A stretch of 64,000 nt of DNA from Thermotoga sp. KOL6. GTDB taxonomy: Bacteria; Thermotogota; Thermotogae; Thermotogales; Thermotogaceae. The DNA lies in the NCBI RefSeq assembly GCF_002866025.1, contig NZ_LNDE01000002.1:434001-498000 (forward strand), in the 5' to 3' direction. The first letter of the stretch is position 1; each line of letters opens with the position of its first letter. The translations under genes and the position numbers were made by a program. Shown piece after piece: positions 8,733-16,774 of this stretch. The notes beneath the pieces were generated by a model that was not told the origin of the DNA, did not search any database, and saw only the letters and a list, made by a program, of their open reading frames with translations.

Positions 8733-9462
8733 TATCCGCCGCCTCCTTCACCTTGTCGATGGCGTTTCCCATGGCAACTTTCAATCCCGCCTCTTCGAAC
8801 ATGAACAAATCATTTTCGTTATCTCCGAAGACAACAATTTCTTCTTTCTGCCAACCCATTTTCTCTCTGAGGAAATTCAATGCCTTTCCCTTGTCAACGT
8901 CCTTTGGAACGATTTCTAAATAAGTCGGAAAAGATTTGAAAACCTTAACCGATCCTTCGAACCTTTTTGAAAGAATCTCTTTTAATCCATCGAGCCTCTC
9001 AGGAGAATCTATGAGAAGGAGTTTCGTTGTTCCCACTTTTGAGACGAGATCGGACAGCTTCGGTTCAACACGGTAATCCACACTCGAGTGTTTGGCGTAC
9101 CCTTTTATCTCTTCGTTGTCCTTTTCGGAGTAAAGCACGTCGTCTATGTAGGCTTGCCAGTGGACGTTGAGGGATCTTATGTACTCGACTATCTCTCTTG
9201 CGATCTCTGGAGGGATCTTCTTATTCAAAACGATCCCTTCTTCAGGAATGTAGATCATGGCACCGTTGTAAGCGATTGTTGGAAAGGTTTTGTTAAAATA
9301 TTTTTTTTCAACATTCAAAGTGGACACGAGCATTCTCCCGCTCGCGAAAACAATAGAGCACTTTTTTGAAAGTTTCTCCAACGCTTCTCTGTCTCTTTTC
9401 GAGATCTCCAGATTGTCATTGAGAAGTGTTCCGTCGAGATCAAAAACGAACACCTTGTACAA
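8656..9462 (-). CDS. HAD-superfamily Cof-type sugar phosphatase
   Basis: Cytosolic phosphatase of the Cof/YbiV class, probably acting on small phosphorylated sugars. The nucleophile loop [11 protein letters not shown] is at the N-terminus, motif II is SGRM, and the C-terminal motif IV is VFGDNENDLFMFEEAG. A C2-type cap lies between them. The TTG at 9462 is chosen because GGAGGGG sits 5 nt upstream, giving 268 residues, the length I remember for the structurally studied T. maritima homologue TM0651. Its ribosome site lies inside the end of the PLD gene, which overlaps it by 23 nt. Substrate specificity cannot be read from the sequence. Confidence 0.88.
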   Translation of the reverse strand: MYKVFVFDLDGTLLNDNLEISKRDREALEKLSKKCSIVFASGRMLVSTLNVEKKYFNKTFPTIAYNGAMIYIPEEGIVLNKKIPPEIAREIVEYIRSLNVHWQAYIDDVLYSEKDNEEIKGYAKHSSVDYRVEPKLSDLVSKVGTTKLLLIDSPERLDGLKEILSKRFEGSVKVFKSFPTYLEIVPKDVDKGKALNFLREKMGWQKEEIVVFGDNENDLFMFEEAGLKVAMGNAIDKVKEAADIVTLTNNDSGVSHVLERILADCFDE

Positions 9463-10303
9463 AGTATCCCCTCCAGATTCTTTCAAACTCTTCCACAAAT
9501 GATTCTACATACTCTTTGTTACTCGTTTTGAACACAATTTCCACATTCTTATGAAATCCACTCTCCGTGAAATTGGCAGAACCTGTGATGAGAATTTTCC
9601 CGTCGACCACCAAAAATTTGTGATGCATAAGAGGCTCTTTCACCTCGAGAACATCAAACGTTTCGAGAGGGAGTGATTTTAATCTAGAAGACTCGAACCA
9701 TTTGTCGGTGATGATGTAGATCCTCACTCCCTCGGAGGAGAGAAACTTCAAGGTGGCGAAAATGTCTTCATCCGTGAAGGCATAAGAACAGATGAATACG
9801 TATTTTCTTGCCTTCCAAAGCGTGTCTATGAAAACCTTCTCGACATTCGAAATGGGAACAAGGAAAAACTCTCCCTCACGTGTCTTTAGGTGATCTCTCG
9901 GTGTTGTTTCATAAACGAGCCAGTTGTAAATACTTTTGAAAAAACTTGCGATTTCTCTAGAGTGGAATACAATGAGGTTGTTGATGTGTTCTTCTAGACT
10001 AGGCTGGTTGAAGTTCGCAGAACCAAAAATGACGGTTTGTTCATCGAGAACCATGAATTTCGAGTGTAGAAGACCTTCCGAGATGTGGACAAAGGCACCT
10101 TCGATAGGAACTTCACAGGCCATTCGTGCGTTCCTCAATCCCAGATATTCGGGATCTATTGAGTAAGCAACGACTATAGGATCCTCGGAGAGAGAAAGAT
10201 AGTTGGAGACGATTTCGTGAAGATCATCAACGGTACTGAAGAAAACTTGGGAGAAACTCAACTCAACGATCAGGAGAAGCAACAGAAGGAACGTCTTCCT
10301 CAA
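9440..10303 (-). CDS. Secreted phospholipase D-family protein with two HKD motifs
   Basis: Both HxKxxxxD motifs of the PLD superfamily are present: HSKFMVLD followed by FGSANFN, and HHKFLVVD followed by TGSANFT. A single chain should therefore form the two-lobed active site. The first residues ([19 protein letters not shown]) are a signal peptide. I use the TTG at 10303, 6 nt after AAGGTGG. An ATG at 10321 is possible but its upstream site is weak. The size (about 287 residues) fits small secreted PLD nucleases such as Nuc-type or Zucchini-like proteins better than large phospholipases, so nucleic acid or phospholipid could be the substrate. It overlaps the end of miaB by about 40 nt. Confidence 0.82.
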   Translation of the reverse strand: MRKTFLLLLLLIVELSFSQVFFSTVDDLHEIVSNYLSLSEDPIVVAYSIDPEYLGLRNARMACEVPIEGAFVHISEGLLHSKFMVLDEQTVIFGSANFNQPSLEEHINNLIVFHSREIASFFKSIYNWLVYETTPRDHLKTREGEFFLVPISNVEKVFIDTLWKARKYVFICSYAFTDEDIFATLKFLSSEGVRIYIITDKWFESSRLKSLPLETFDVLEVKEPLMHHKFLVVDGKILITGSANFTESGFHKNVEIVFKTSNKEYVESFVEEFERIWRGYFVQGVRF

Positions 10304-11597
10304 TCCATACCACCTTTCCATAGAGAGGACCTGCGGTGATTTTCTCCACCTTGATGTCTGCGAATTTCCCTATCATCGTGTCGTTTCCTTCGAACGCGAT
10401 AATTTTGTTTCTTATATCTCTACCGTAAAAAAGTCCACTCTTGGCTCGTGCCTCCACGATAACGCGTACGATTTTTCCTCTGTACCGTTCGTTGAGTTTC
10501 CTGTTGATTCTCTTCTGAAGGTTCATCAAGAATTGCATTCTTCTTACCTTTTCCTCGTGAGGCACGTCGTCCTTGTAGTATTTCCAAGCGACCGTTCCTT
10601 CGCGAGGGGAGTAGATCGCGAGGTTCAACCTCTCGAACTGCGCCTTTTCTACCAGATCAACTGTTTCCATGAAGTCTTCTTCCGTTTCTGTAGGAAATCC
10701 GACGATGATGTCACTGCTTATGGAGACATCTGGTACCTTCGATCTGATCTTCTCGAGGAGGGACAAGTACTCTTCCCTTGTGTATTTTCTGTTCATAAGC
10801 TTTAGAATTCTGTTGCTTCCAGATTGAACAGGAAGATGGACAGATTTGGCTACTTTCGGATTCTTTGCGATCACTTCAATCAATTCGTCAGAAAAGTCGG
10901 TTGGATAGGAAGTGAGAAACCAGATTCTCTCTATTCCCTCGATTTTGGAAGTTTCCTCTAGAAGTTTTGCGAGGAAAGATCCGTCTTTAAGATCCTTCCC
11001 ATAGGCGTCAACATTTTGACCGAGGAAGGTGATCTCCCGATAACCTTGCTTCGCGAGTTTTCTCACCTCTTCGAGGATATCTTCCATCGGTCTGCTCTTT
11101 TCTCTGCCGCGGGTGTACGGAACGATACAGTAAGTGCAAAATCTGTCGCATCCGTGGATTATCGTCACCCACGCATGATGCTTGCTGGATCGTATTCTTG
11201 GAAGCTCGTGTGTATACTCATCGAGGTGATCTTCAAAGAATGCAACTTTCTTTCCTCGAAGGACTTCTTTTATCACGTTCACTACTTTTGGTACTGCACG
11301 CGTGCCAAGAACGAAATCTGCGCCGCGTTCCAACAACCTTTCTCTTTCTTTTTCTGCGACGCACCCGGCTACACCGACAACGAGTTTCTTTTTTCTTTTC
11401 AATTTCAGAAACTGTCCCAGCTCGCTGTATGCTTTCTCTTCGGATTTTCTTCTCACTGCACAAGTGTTTATAATAACCACATCTGCCTCCTCTGGAGTCG
11501 AGGCAGGAGTGAATCCTTCTTTCAACAAGAGACCTGCCATCGTTTCAGAATCGTTTTCGTTCATCTGGCACCCAAAAGTCTTTATGTAAAACTTCAT
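10263..11597 (-). CDS. miaB: tRNA-2-methylthio-N6-dimethylallyladenosine synthase
   Basis: Radical-SAM methylthiotransferase that adds a methylthio group to i6A37 of tRNA. The auxiliary cluster cysteines are Cys10 ([11 protein letters not shown]), Cys46 (NTCAVR) and Cys79 (AGCVAEKE). The radical-SAM cluster is Cys150/154/157 (GCDRFCTYC). A TRAM domain closes the protein ([19 protein letters not shown]). The 444-residue length matches the family. The ATG follows GGGAGGCAGAAC. It heads a minus-strand operon with the PLD, HAD and GH3-like genes, and has its own promoter just behind the polyamine-operon terminator. Confidence 0.96.
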   Translation of the reverse strand: MKFYIKTFGCQMNENDSETMAGLLLKEGFTPASTPEEADVVIINTCAVRRKSEEKAYSELGQFLKLKRKKKLVVGVAGCVAEKERERLLERGADFVLGTRAVPKVVNVIKEVLRGKKVAFFEDHLDEYTHELPRIRSSKHHAWVTIIHGCDRFCTYCIVPYTRGREKSRPMEDILEEVRKLAKQGYREITFLGQNVDAYGKDLKDGSFLAKLLEETSKIEGIERIWFLTSYPTDFSDELIEVIAKNPKVAKSVHLPVQSGSNRILKLMNRKYTREEYLSLLEKIRSKVPDVSISSDIIVGFPTETEEDFMETVDLVEKAQFERLNLAIYSPREGTVAWKYYKDDVPHEEKVRRMQFLMNLQKRINRKLNERYRGKIVRVIVEARAKSGLFYGRDIRNKIIAFEGNDTMIGKFADIKVEKITAGPLYGKVVWIEEDVPSVASPDR

Positions 11598-11629
11598 GTT
11601 CTGCCTCCCAATTCGTCAGAGCTAATTTA

Positions 11630-11637
11630 ATTATACC
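11630..11637 (-). promoter_or_regulatory. Extended -10 promoter of miaB operon
   Basis: On the minus strand the sequence is TTTTTGGTATAAT, with TATAAT at 11635-11630 preceded by TGG (extended -10). The position where a -35 would sit falls inside the speE terminator stem and reads GTGCGG, so this promoter probably depends on the extended -10 alone. The start codon is 33 nt downstream. Confidence 0.6.
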
Positions 11638-11640
11638 AAA

Positions 11641-11667
11641 AAGAAAAAAGCCCCGCACGGGGGCTTT
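11641..11667 (-). terminator. Terminator of the speD-speE operon
   Basis: The stem AAAGCCCC/GGGGCTTT (11660-11667 with 11647-11654, loop of 5) is followed on the minus strand by TTTCTTTTT. It ends the polyamine operon immediately ahead of the miaB promoter. Confidence 0.88.
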
Positions 11668-11671
11668 CCCG

Positions 11672-12553
11672 TTATATCAAGTCGAGTTCTTTTTTCACAA
11701 AATTGGGAAGAGCGAAAGAAGCAATATGAATCTCTTCATTGTAGTATTTGAGTTCTTTTCCAAATTTTCTCACTTTTTCCGGGTCGAAATCCTTTATCGG
11801 GTCAATTCCTTTGGAGGCGAAGGTGTAAGACCACATACCAGAGGGATAAGTGGTCATGAACCCAAGGTACACCCTGGTTATTGGAAAGACTTTACTGATT
11901 CTTTTGTAAGCGAGTTTGAACCAACCGATGTCGTAGAATGGATCTTCTGTCTCTGCGGAGAAAACGCCATCCTCTTTCAATGCGTCGTAGCACGCTTGAT
12001 AGAACTCTTCGGTGAAAAGATGGCCACCTTGTCCAGCGGTTGGATCTGTGGAATCTATGATGATCACATCGAATTCGTTCTTAAACTTTCTTACGTATTC
12101 CGCTCCATTCGCGATTACGATTTCTGCTCTCGGGTCGTCAAATCCGCAGGAAGTCTGTTTCAAGTATTTTCTTGCGGCTTCAATAACAAGGCCGTCTACT
12201 TCACAAAGGATCGCCTTTTCCACACTGTCGTGTTTCAAAACCTCTCTAAGAGTCCCTCCATCTCCTCCTCCGATGATGAGAACCTTTTTGGGATTCGGAT
12301 GCAGGAACATAGGAACGTGTGCGAGCATTTCGTGGTACATGAATTCGTCTTTTTCTGTTGTCATCGTAATACCGTCGAGTGCAAACACCACTCCAAGATC
12401 TGGATTCTCGAAAATATCGATCCTTTGTATGTCGCTCTGTCCTGAATAGATCATTCTGTTTATCTTCATGAAGAGTCCCACATTGTTTCCCGTGTAGTAC
12501 TCAAAGTACCACAAATGCTGTCTCGGTTGAAGTTCTCTTTCCAGTTCTTTCAA
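11672..12553 (-). CDS. speE: Polyamine aminopropyltransferase (spermidine synthase)
   Basis: Transfers the aminopropyl group of decarboxylated AdoMet to putrescine or a related amine. The dcAdoMet-binding loop VLIIGGGDGGTLREVL, the acidic strand CEVDGLVIE and the catalytic loop DVIIIDSTDPTAGQG are all present. The tail is typical (TYPSGMWSYTFASKG). The family in Thermotoga is known to accept longer amines and agmatine-type substrates. TTG is the only sensible start, since an in-frame stop lies just upstream, and GGAGGTG is 8 nt away. It follows speD, which supplies its substrate donor, by 14 nt. Confidence 0.95.
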   Translation of the reverse strand: MKELERELQPRQHLWYFEYYTGNNVGLFMKINRMIYSGQSDIQRIDIFENPDLGVVFALDGITMTTEKDEFMYHEMLAHVPMFLHPNPKKVLIIGGGDGGTLREVLKHDSVEKAILCEVDGLVIEAARKYLKQTSCGFDDPRAEIVIANGAEYVRKFKNEFDVIIIDSTDPTAGQGGHLFTEEFYQACYDALKEDGVFSAETEDPFYDIGWFKLAYKRISKVFPITRVYLGFMTTYPSGMWSYTFASKGIDPIKDFDPEKVRKFGKELKYYNEEIHIASFALPNFVKKELDLI

Positions 12554-12567
12554 CGTTCACACCTCCT

Positions 12568-12960
12568 TCAAACAACGGCTTTGTGTGGTGAGTCTTCCGG
12601 TATTCCTATCTCATCGTATCTTCCTCTTTGATGTTCAACAACGTGAACTCTTTGAGCTTTGAGTACCTTTTTCAAATGATCGAACGCCTTCCAAGGATCA
12701 ACATCTTCACCACAAGTGAAAAGATCCACCGCTGCGTAACCGTATTCGGGCCAGGTGTGAATGGTTAGGTGGGATTCAGATATCACCACCACACCACTCA
12801 CCCCATAGGGGAGGAACCTATGAAACGTTGATGTGACTATTGTTGCTCCACTTGTATAAGCTGCCTGTTTCATTTCTTTCTCAATGAGTTGAACATCATC
12901 TAGAATTTCTTTGTTGCATTCATAGAACTCCGCCACCAGGTGCCTTCCCAAGCTTTTCAT
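12568..12960 (-). CDS. speD: S-adenosylmethionine decarboxylase proenzyme
   Basis: Pyruvoyl enzyme making decarboxylated AdoMet for polyamine synthesis. Self-cleavage should occur at Glu62-Ser63 in [15 protein letters not shown], with Ser63 becoming pyruvate. His68 and Cys83 ([10 protein letters not shown]) are the known processing and catalytic residues of the small bacterial class. I start at the ATG at 12960, behind GGGGAGGGATTAAC, giving 130 residues. The start 30 nt earlier lacks this spacing. It sits between its probable regulator and speE. Confidence 0.96.
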   Translation of the reverse strand: MKSLGRHLVAEFYECNKEILDDVQLIEKEMKQAAYTSGATIVTSTFHRFLPYGVSGVVVISESHLTIHTWPEYGYAAVDLFTCGEDVDPWKAFDHLKKVLKAQRVHVVEHQRGRYDEIGIPEDSPHKAVV

Positions 12961-12986
12961 GTTAATCCCTCCCCTCTGAAAATTTT

Positions 12987-13517
12987 TCAATCTATCATGA
13001 TCCAGAGTAACACCGCCTTCTTCTTTCCCACATTCTTTACGTAATGTTTCTTATCGGCTCGATAATAAAAACAATCTCCTTCTTTCAATCTGTATTTTTT
13101 TCCATCTAAGTAGAGTTCTATTCTTCCTTGAATCACGAAACCGAATTCAGAACCTTCGTGGTACGATTCCTCCTCGGTTTGAGCGCCAGGCTCCAACGTT
13201 ACGAGGATTGGGTCTATTTCTTTGTCCTCCACACCACTCATCAATATTTCACTCTTTACACCTTCTGGTTCATCGTAAACGGGTACCCTGTCCTCTTTTT
13301 TGAAAACAACTCTTTCTTCCTCAACATCTGAAAAAAAGTGTTTCAAGTCTGTTCCTAGCGCTTCCAAAATTCTTTCTAAAGTGTCTATAGAGGGAGATGT
13401 TTTATCTGACTCAAGTTGCGATATGAAACTTCTTGAAAGATCCGTTCTCTCAGCGAGTTCTTCTTGGGTCAATCCTCTCGACAATCTCAATTTTTTGAGT
13501 TTTTCGCCGATCTTCAC
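12987..13517 (-). CDS. XRE-cupin transcription regulator, probable polyamine-operon repressor
   Basis: The N-terminal XRE helix-turn-helix ([22 protein letters not shown], about residues 10-32) is followed by a linker and a C-terminal cupin fold ([17 protein letters not shown] and [19 protein letters not shown]). This is the PuuR/SinR-cupin architecture, where the cupin senses a small metabolite. It is the first gene of the speD-speE operon, and a near-perfect 22-bp palindrome lies in its leader, so autoregulation in response to polyamines or AdoMet is a reasonable inference. The GTG start follows AAGGGGATGGG. Confidence 0.88.
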   Translation of the reverse strand: MKIGEKLKKLRLSRGLTQEELAERTDLSRSFISQLESDKTSPSIDTLERILEALGTDLKHFFSDVEEERVVFKKEDRVPVYDEPEGVKSEILMSGVEDKEIDPILVTLEPGAQTEEESYHEGSEFGFVIQGRIELYLDGKKYRLKEGDCFYYRADKKHYVKNVGKKKAVLLWIMID

Positions 13518-13533
13518 AAAATTCCCATCCCCT

Positions 13534-13555
13534 TTTGTCTACTATAGTTGACAAA
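13534..13555. promoter_or_regulatory. Palindromic operator candidate of the spe operon
   Basis: A 22-bp palindrome has outer half-sites TTTGTC (13534-13539) and GACAAA (13550-13555) around the symmetric core ACTATAGT (13541-13548). Only one symmetric pair (13540/13549) fails to match. It lies between the predicted transcript start (about 13571) and the GTG at 13517, a position suited to repression by the regulator encoded immediately downstream. Confidence 0.7.
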
Positions 13556-13577
13556 TTTGTTCAGTATCACAGACATT

Positions 13578-13605
13578 ATTATACATACACTGTCATTGGT
13601 GTCAA
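13578..13605 (-). promoter_or_regulatory. Sigma-70-type promoter of the spe operon
   Basis: A perfect TTGACA at 13605-13600 and a perfect TATAAT at 13583-13578 on the minus strand are separated by 16 nt. This is the best consensus promoter I found in the window. The expected start is near 13571, giving a leader of about 54 nt that contains the palindrome. Confidence 0.85.
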
Positions 13606-13698
13606 GGTTACATTTAAGTTAAAATATATGTTGATATGAGAAGAAGGCATATTCAGTACATCGTGGCATAGGGCTTCTTGAAAATGTAACAATCAAAA

Positions 13699-13716
13699 AT
13701 GATAACAAATTATAAT
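13699..13716 (+). promoter_or_regulatory. -10 element and possible PerR/Fur-like box before rubrerythrin
   Basis: TATAAT at 13711-13716 is embedded in an imperfect inverted repeat, ATGATAA-CAAA-TTATAAT. PerR boxes are A/T-rich 7-1-7 repeats, so the spacing here is not exact. The downstream operon detoxifies peroxide and superoxide, which fits PerR control, but the regulator is not in this window. A second possible -10, TAGAAT, lies at 13726-13731. The remainder of the 254-bp gap (13606-13690) shows no convincing gene. Confidence 0.35.
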
Positions 13717-13771
13717 CGCTTGTGATAGAATATACAAATGAGAAACACCTAAGAAATTGGGAGGTGGAAGC

Positions 13772-14284
13772 GTGAGAGAGATGACGAAGAAATTTCTCGA
13801 AGATGCGTTTGCGGGGGAAAGCATGGCTCACATGAAGTATCTGATCTTTGCAGACGAAGCTGAAAAGAGAGGTCTGAAGAAGCTAGCGAATCTTTTCAGA
13901 GCAATTGCTTACGCAGAGTTTGTCCACGCAAGAAATCATTACAGAGAGCTTGGAAAGATTTACAGCGAAATGGCAGAAAACGTCCAACAGTGTATCGATG
14001 GAGAGACGTTTGAGATCAACGAAATGTATCCTGTTTACAACACCGTTTCTCAGTTCCAAGGAGAGAAAGGGGCAGAAAGAAGCACAAAATTCGCTTGGGA
14101 AGCTGAAAAAATTCACGCAGAGATGTACAAAAAAGCGAAGGAACTCGTGGAAAAGGGAGAGGATTATTCAGCGGAGAAGATTTACATCTGTCCTGTGTGT
14201 GGCCACACGGTGGAGGGGGAACCACCCGAAAAGTGTCCAGTTTGTGGTGCTCCCAAGAGTGCTTACAGGGAATTCTCAATTTGA
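13772..14284 (+). CDS. rbr: Rubrerythrin
   Basis: Peroxide reductase of anaerobes in the cytosol. The N-terminal ferritin-like domain carries di-iron motifs (FAGESMAHMKY, then AYAEFVHARNHY and AEKIHAEMY). A C-terminal rubredoxin domain holds one iron through CPVCGHT and CPVCGAPK. GTG at 13772 is chosen because GGGAGGTGG lies 6 nt upstream, giving about 170 residues. ATG at 13781 is an alternative. It is followed after 12 nt by superoxide reductase and then rubredoxin, so one transcript supplies both scavengers and their electron donor. Confidence 0.95.
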   Translation: MREMTKKFLEDAFAGESMAHMKYLIFADEAEKRGLKKLANLFRAIAYAEFVHARNHYRELGKIYSEMAENVQQCIDGETFEINEMYPVYNTVSQFQGEKGAERSTKFAWEAEKIHAEMYKKAKELVEKGEDYSAEKIYICPVCGHTVEGEPPEKCPVCGAPKSAYREFSI

Positions 14285-14296
14285 GGAGGGGTAACG

Positions 14297-14692
14297 ATGA
14301 GTTTGGCTGATTTTATAAAAACAGAAGATTTCAAGAAAGAGAAACACGTTCCTGTCATAGAAGCTCCGGAGAAAGTCAAAAAGGGTGAGGCTGTTCAGGT
14401 GACTGTTACAGTAGGAAAGGAAATTCCACATCCGAACACAACAGAGCATCATATCAGATGGATAAAGGTATTCTTCCAGCCTGAAGGCGATCCCTACGTT
14501 TACGAGGTGGGAAGATACGAATTCAATGCCCATGGAGAATCAACACAAGGACCAAATACAGGTTCTGTGTACACCGAACCCACCGTTGTGACTGTGTTAA
14601 AATTGAACAGATCCGGAACCATCCTTGCATTGTCTTACTGTAACATACATGGTCTTTGGGAAAGCAGCAAAAAGATAACTGTTGAAGAGTGA
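14297..14692 (+). CDS. sor: Superoxide reductase (neelaredoxin, class II)
   Basis: Reduces superoxide to hydrogen peroxide at a mononuclear iron bound by four His and one Cys. The ligand motifs are visible: EKHVP near residue 17, HPNTTEHH (His residues around 47-54) and the C-terminal SYCNIHGLW with the Cys and His ligands. The N-terminal desulforedoxin domain of class I is absent, so it is the neelaredoxin type. The size (131 residues) is normal. The product peroxide can be removed by the rubrerythrin encoded just upstream. Confidence 0.95.
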   Translation: MSLADFIKTEDFKKEKHVPVIEAPEKVKKGEAVQVTVTVGKEIPHPNTTEHHIRWIKVFFQPEGDPYVYEVGRYEFNAHGESTQGPNTGSVYTEPTVVTVLKLNRSGTILALSYCNIHGLWESSKKITVEE

Positions 14693-14701
14693 GGTGAAGT
14701 T

Positions 14702-14863
14702 ATGAAGAAGTACAGGTGCACGCTCTGTGGTTACATCTACGATCCAGAAAAAGGGGATCCGGACAGCGGAATCGAACCTGGAACACCTTTTGAAGAACTT
14801 CCAGATGACTGGGTTTGTCCGTTGTGCGGCGCTTCGAAAGAAGATTTTGAACCTGTGGAGTAA
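14702..14863 (+). CDS. rub: Rubredoxin
   Basis: A 53-residue electron carrier starting [20 protein letters not shown], with iron ligands in CTLCG and CPLCG (Cys6, 9, 39, 42) and the conserved DDWVCP. The ATG is preceded by GTGAGGTGAAGTT. It is the third gene of the rubrerythrin-superoxide reductase operon, where it should pass electrons to superoxide reductase and rubrerythrin. A clear terminator follows 15 nt after its stop. Confidence 0.95.
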   Translation: MKKYRCTLCGYIYDPEKGDPDSGIEPGTPFEELPDDWVCPLCGASKEDFEPVE

Positions 14864-14877
14864 AAGAGATGTCTCAG

Positions 14878-14912
14878 AGAGAAAGGGGAGGGAAATCCTC
14901 CCCTTTCTCTTT
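14878..14912 (+). terminator. Terminator of the rubrerythrin operon
   Basis: A perfect 14-bp stem (14878-14891 with 14897-14910), loop GAAAT. The T-tract is short because part of it belongs to the stem and only TT follows before CCCC. The stem is strong enough to work at high temperature. Confidence 0.85.
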
Positions 14913-14941
14913 CCCCACGGCCCGGCGGGCTCGGGCGGGAC
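14913..14941. other. GC-rich patch of unknown role
   Basis: 26 of 29 bases are G or C, unlike the A/T-rich intergenic DNA around it. Short hairpins can form (GCCC/GGGC at 14920-14923 and 14927-14930, or GCCCG/CGGGC at 14920-14924 and 14932-14936). No reading frame with a ribosome site fits. It may be a structured RNA end or an extension of the terminator. Confidence 0.4.
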
Positions 14942-14948
14942 AAAAAAG

Positions 14949-14975
14949 TTCACAAAGAATTCGCATCGTTATAAT
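14949..14975 (+). promoter_or_regulatory. Promoter of the SAM-hydrolase gene
   Basis: TATAAT at 14970-14975 with a weak -35 TTCACA at 14949-14954 (15-nt spacer). The start codon is at 15028, leaving a leader of about 45 nt that contains an 11-A run. Confidence 0.5.
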
Positions 14976-15027
14976 AATACCATAAAATAATCAAACAATT
15001 CAAAAAAAAAAATAGGGGGCAGGAAGA

Positions 15028-15819
15028 ATGATAGGTTTTCTCACGGACTGGGGTTTGAAGAGTCATTATGTGGGAGTCGCAAAAGCCGTTATCAAGAGAA
15101 TAAATCCTACCGCTGAAATTATTGACATCACACACGAGATAGAACCATTCAACGTGAGGAAAGCGAGCCATGTACTTTACAGGGCTACTCTCGATTTTCC
15201 ACCTTCTACGGTTTTTCTTGTCGTTGTGGACTACGGAGTTGGAACATCGAGGAAAGCTATCGTCATGAAAACCAAAAACGACCAGATTTTTGTCGCACCA
15301 GATAACGGAGTTCTCACTGTAGTTGCAGAAGAATACGGGGTTTCCGAGATCAGAGAGATCGAGAACAGAGATCTTTTCTACAGGAAGAATCCTTCTTTCA
15401 CTTTTCATGGTCGGGACATTTTTGCTCCCGTTGCAGCACATCTCGATATGGGACTTCCTATGGAAAAAATTGGTGAAAGGCTTCTGTCTTACGAAGTATT
15501 GAAGATGAAGAAACCTCATATCGACGAGAATAGAGTCATTGGGGAGGTTGCCATTATCGATACCTTCGGTAACGTCTCAACGAACATCCCTTACGAAATG
15601 TTTGCAGGAATGGGAGTCGATTTCGACGATATAGTAAAGATAAAAGTGGGAAAAAAGGAATTCAAGGCGACGGTTACAAAAGCCTTCGGTGATGTGGAGA
15701 TTGGTGAGTTTCTTGTTCACCCTGACAGTGCAGGTTTTCTCGAGATAGCGGTTAATCTAGGAAACGCGAGCAAACTTCTCTCCGTTAAGGAAGGAGACGA
15801 AATAGCGATATGCAAATGA
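15028..15819 (+). CDS. S-adenosyl-L-methionine hydrolase (adenosine-forming), DUF62 family
   Basis: A member of the SAM hydroxide adenosyltransferase family related to fluorinases and chlorinases, which split AdoMet into adenosine and methionine. The N-terminal signature FLTDWGLKSHYVG replaces the usual FLTDFG. The active-site strand VVVDYGVGTSRK and FVAPDNGVLT follow, and FHGRDIFAPVAAHL is the family's most conserved block. The two-domain length of 263 residues fits. Its physiological role is unclear in general. It overlaps the next gene by a few bases and lies on the other side of the redox operon from the AdoMet-consuming polyamine genes. Confidence 0.9.
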   Translation: MIGFLTDWGLKSHYVGVAKAVIKRINPTAEIIDITHEIEPFNVRKASHVLYRATLDFPPSTVFLVVVDYGVGTSRKAIVMKTKNDQIFVAPDNGVLTVVAEEYGVSEIREIENRDLFYRKNPSFTFHGRDIFAPVAAHLDMGLPMEKIGERLLSYEVLKMKKPHIDENRVIGEVAIIDTFGNVSTNIPYEMFAGMGVDFDDIVKIKVGKKEFKATVTKAFGDVEIGEFLVHPDSAGFLEIAVNLGNASKLLSVKEGDEIAICK

Positions 15820-16751
15820 GAGAGATTCTGATGGAAGCCAGGCAGGATTTTTTAAGTCTTCTCAGAAGGCGGAATTGGAAGGAGAAGGATTTGAGGATTT
15901 TAAAAGGAATTTTCTTGGGAAAACTCTCAAAGGTGAACGTTTCACCGGACATTTTTGAATTCGCTGTGAGGGAAGCTTTAAAAGGTGATTTAACACTTTC
16001 TTCCAAAGTTCTCGGTGTGGAAGAGATCGACGTTCTTGAGATTTTGTTCTGGTTTTCACCTAAGAAGTATCCCTTCCCTTCTGAGAAACTCAAACAAAAA
16101 ATCAAAGCAAAAAGTGTTAAGGAATTCATGGAAAAAGCAGACTCTCTGAGAGTGAGGCTTGGAAAGAGGGATTTCTTGGAACTTTATTTGTATCTGGAAG
16201 GTGTTGAAGAAAAAGAAACGAAAAAACCAGAAGAGAAGACAGATTTGCTCGTACGTCTTAAAAGGCTTTCTCTTGAGAGATTGAATGAGAAAGAAATCGA
16301 TGAGTTGCGCTTCCTTTACGGAATTCTCGATCCTTTGGAGAAAAACAGGGTGAGGAGTGCGGATGTTCATCCTTATCTTGTAGCGGCTCTGATGAGAAAA
16401 CCTTATGCTCCAATTGTAATTGATGGAAGTAATCTGTTGTGGAGAGGCAATTTGCACGTTTCGTTCATCGACGAAATTTTCGAAAAACTTGCTTTTTTTA
16501 GAGAATATTTCTTTCCGTACAAAATCGTCTTCGACAAGAATGTGGAATACATTCTCCCGATTTCTGAAAAGAAAGAATTCGAAAGATGGAAAAATTCGTC
16601 GAACGTTCTCTTCGAATCACCGGCAGACGATCTCATCATATCTCTTGCAACTTCAATGAACGCGGTCATTCTGAGCGGGGACAGATTCAAAGAATACGAT
16701 CTCTCAAAAAGAATCAGAGTGATAACACCGGAGGAAATAGAAAAGGGGTGA
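15810..16751 (+). CDS. Predicted ribonuclease with C-terminal NYN/PIN-like domain
   Basis: The first 190 residues are helical and charged and match no domain I recognise. The C-terminal part (about 198-310) looks like a NYN/Zc3h12a-type nuclease: IVIDGSNLLWRGN with Asp205, SPADDLIISLA with Asp273/Asp274 and AVILSGDRF with Asp291, which together give the acidic quartet of PIN-like folds. RNA cleavage is therefore likely but untested. Its start overlaps the SAM-hydrolase stop (ATG at 15810, or ATGA at 15816), so it should be translationally coupled. A terminator stem begins inside its last codons. Confidence 0.7.
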   Translation: MQMREILMEARQDFLSLLRRRNWKEKDLRILKGIFLGKLSKVNVSPDIFEFAVREALKGDLTLSSKVLGVEEIDVLEILFWFSPKKYPFPSEKLKQKIKAKSVKEFMEKADSLRVRLGKRDFLELYLYLEGVEEKETKKPEEKTDLLVRLKRLSLERLNEKEIDELRFLYGILDPLEKNRVRSADVHPYLVAALMRKPYAPIVIDGSNLLWRGNLHVSFIDEIFEKLAFFREYFFPYKIVFDKNVEYILPISEKKEFERWKNSSNVLFESPADDLIISLATSMNAVILSGDRFKEYDLSKRIRVITPEEIEKG

Positions 16752-16774
16752 GCGAACTCACCCCAATTTTTTTT
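16745..16774 (+). terminator. Terminator between the NYN-nuclease gene and acpP
   Basis: Stem GGGGTGAG/CTCACCCC (16745-16752 with 16757-16764), loop CGAA, followed by AATTTTTTTT. The stop codons of both convergent genes lie in the stem. The T-run favours termination on the plus strand. Confidence 0.9.

Noticed and set aside
13606-13690. Small open frame (MRRRHIQYIVA) in the gap before rubrerythrin
   Set aside because: Eleven codons, no ribosome site, and it lies between two divergent promoters.
15002-15012. A11 run before the SAM-hydrolase gene
   Set aside because: It is intergenic, ahead of the ribosome site, so it cannot cause a frameshift; it may influence leader structure only.
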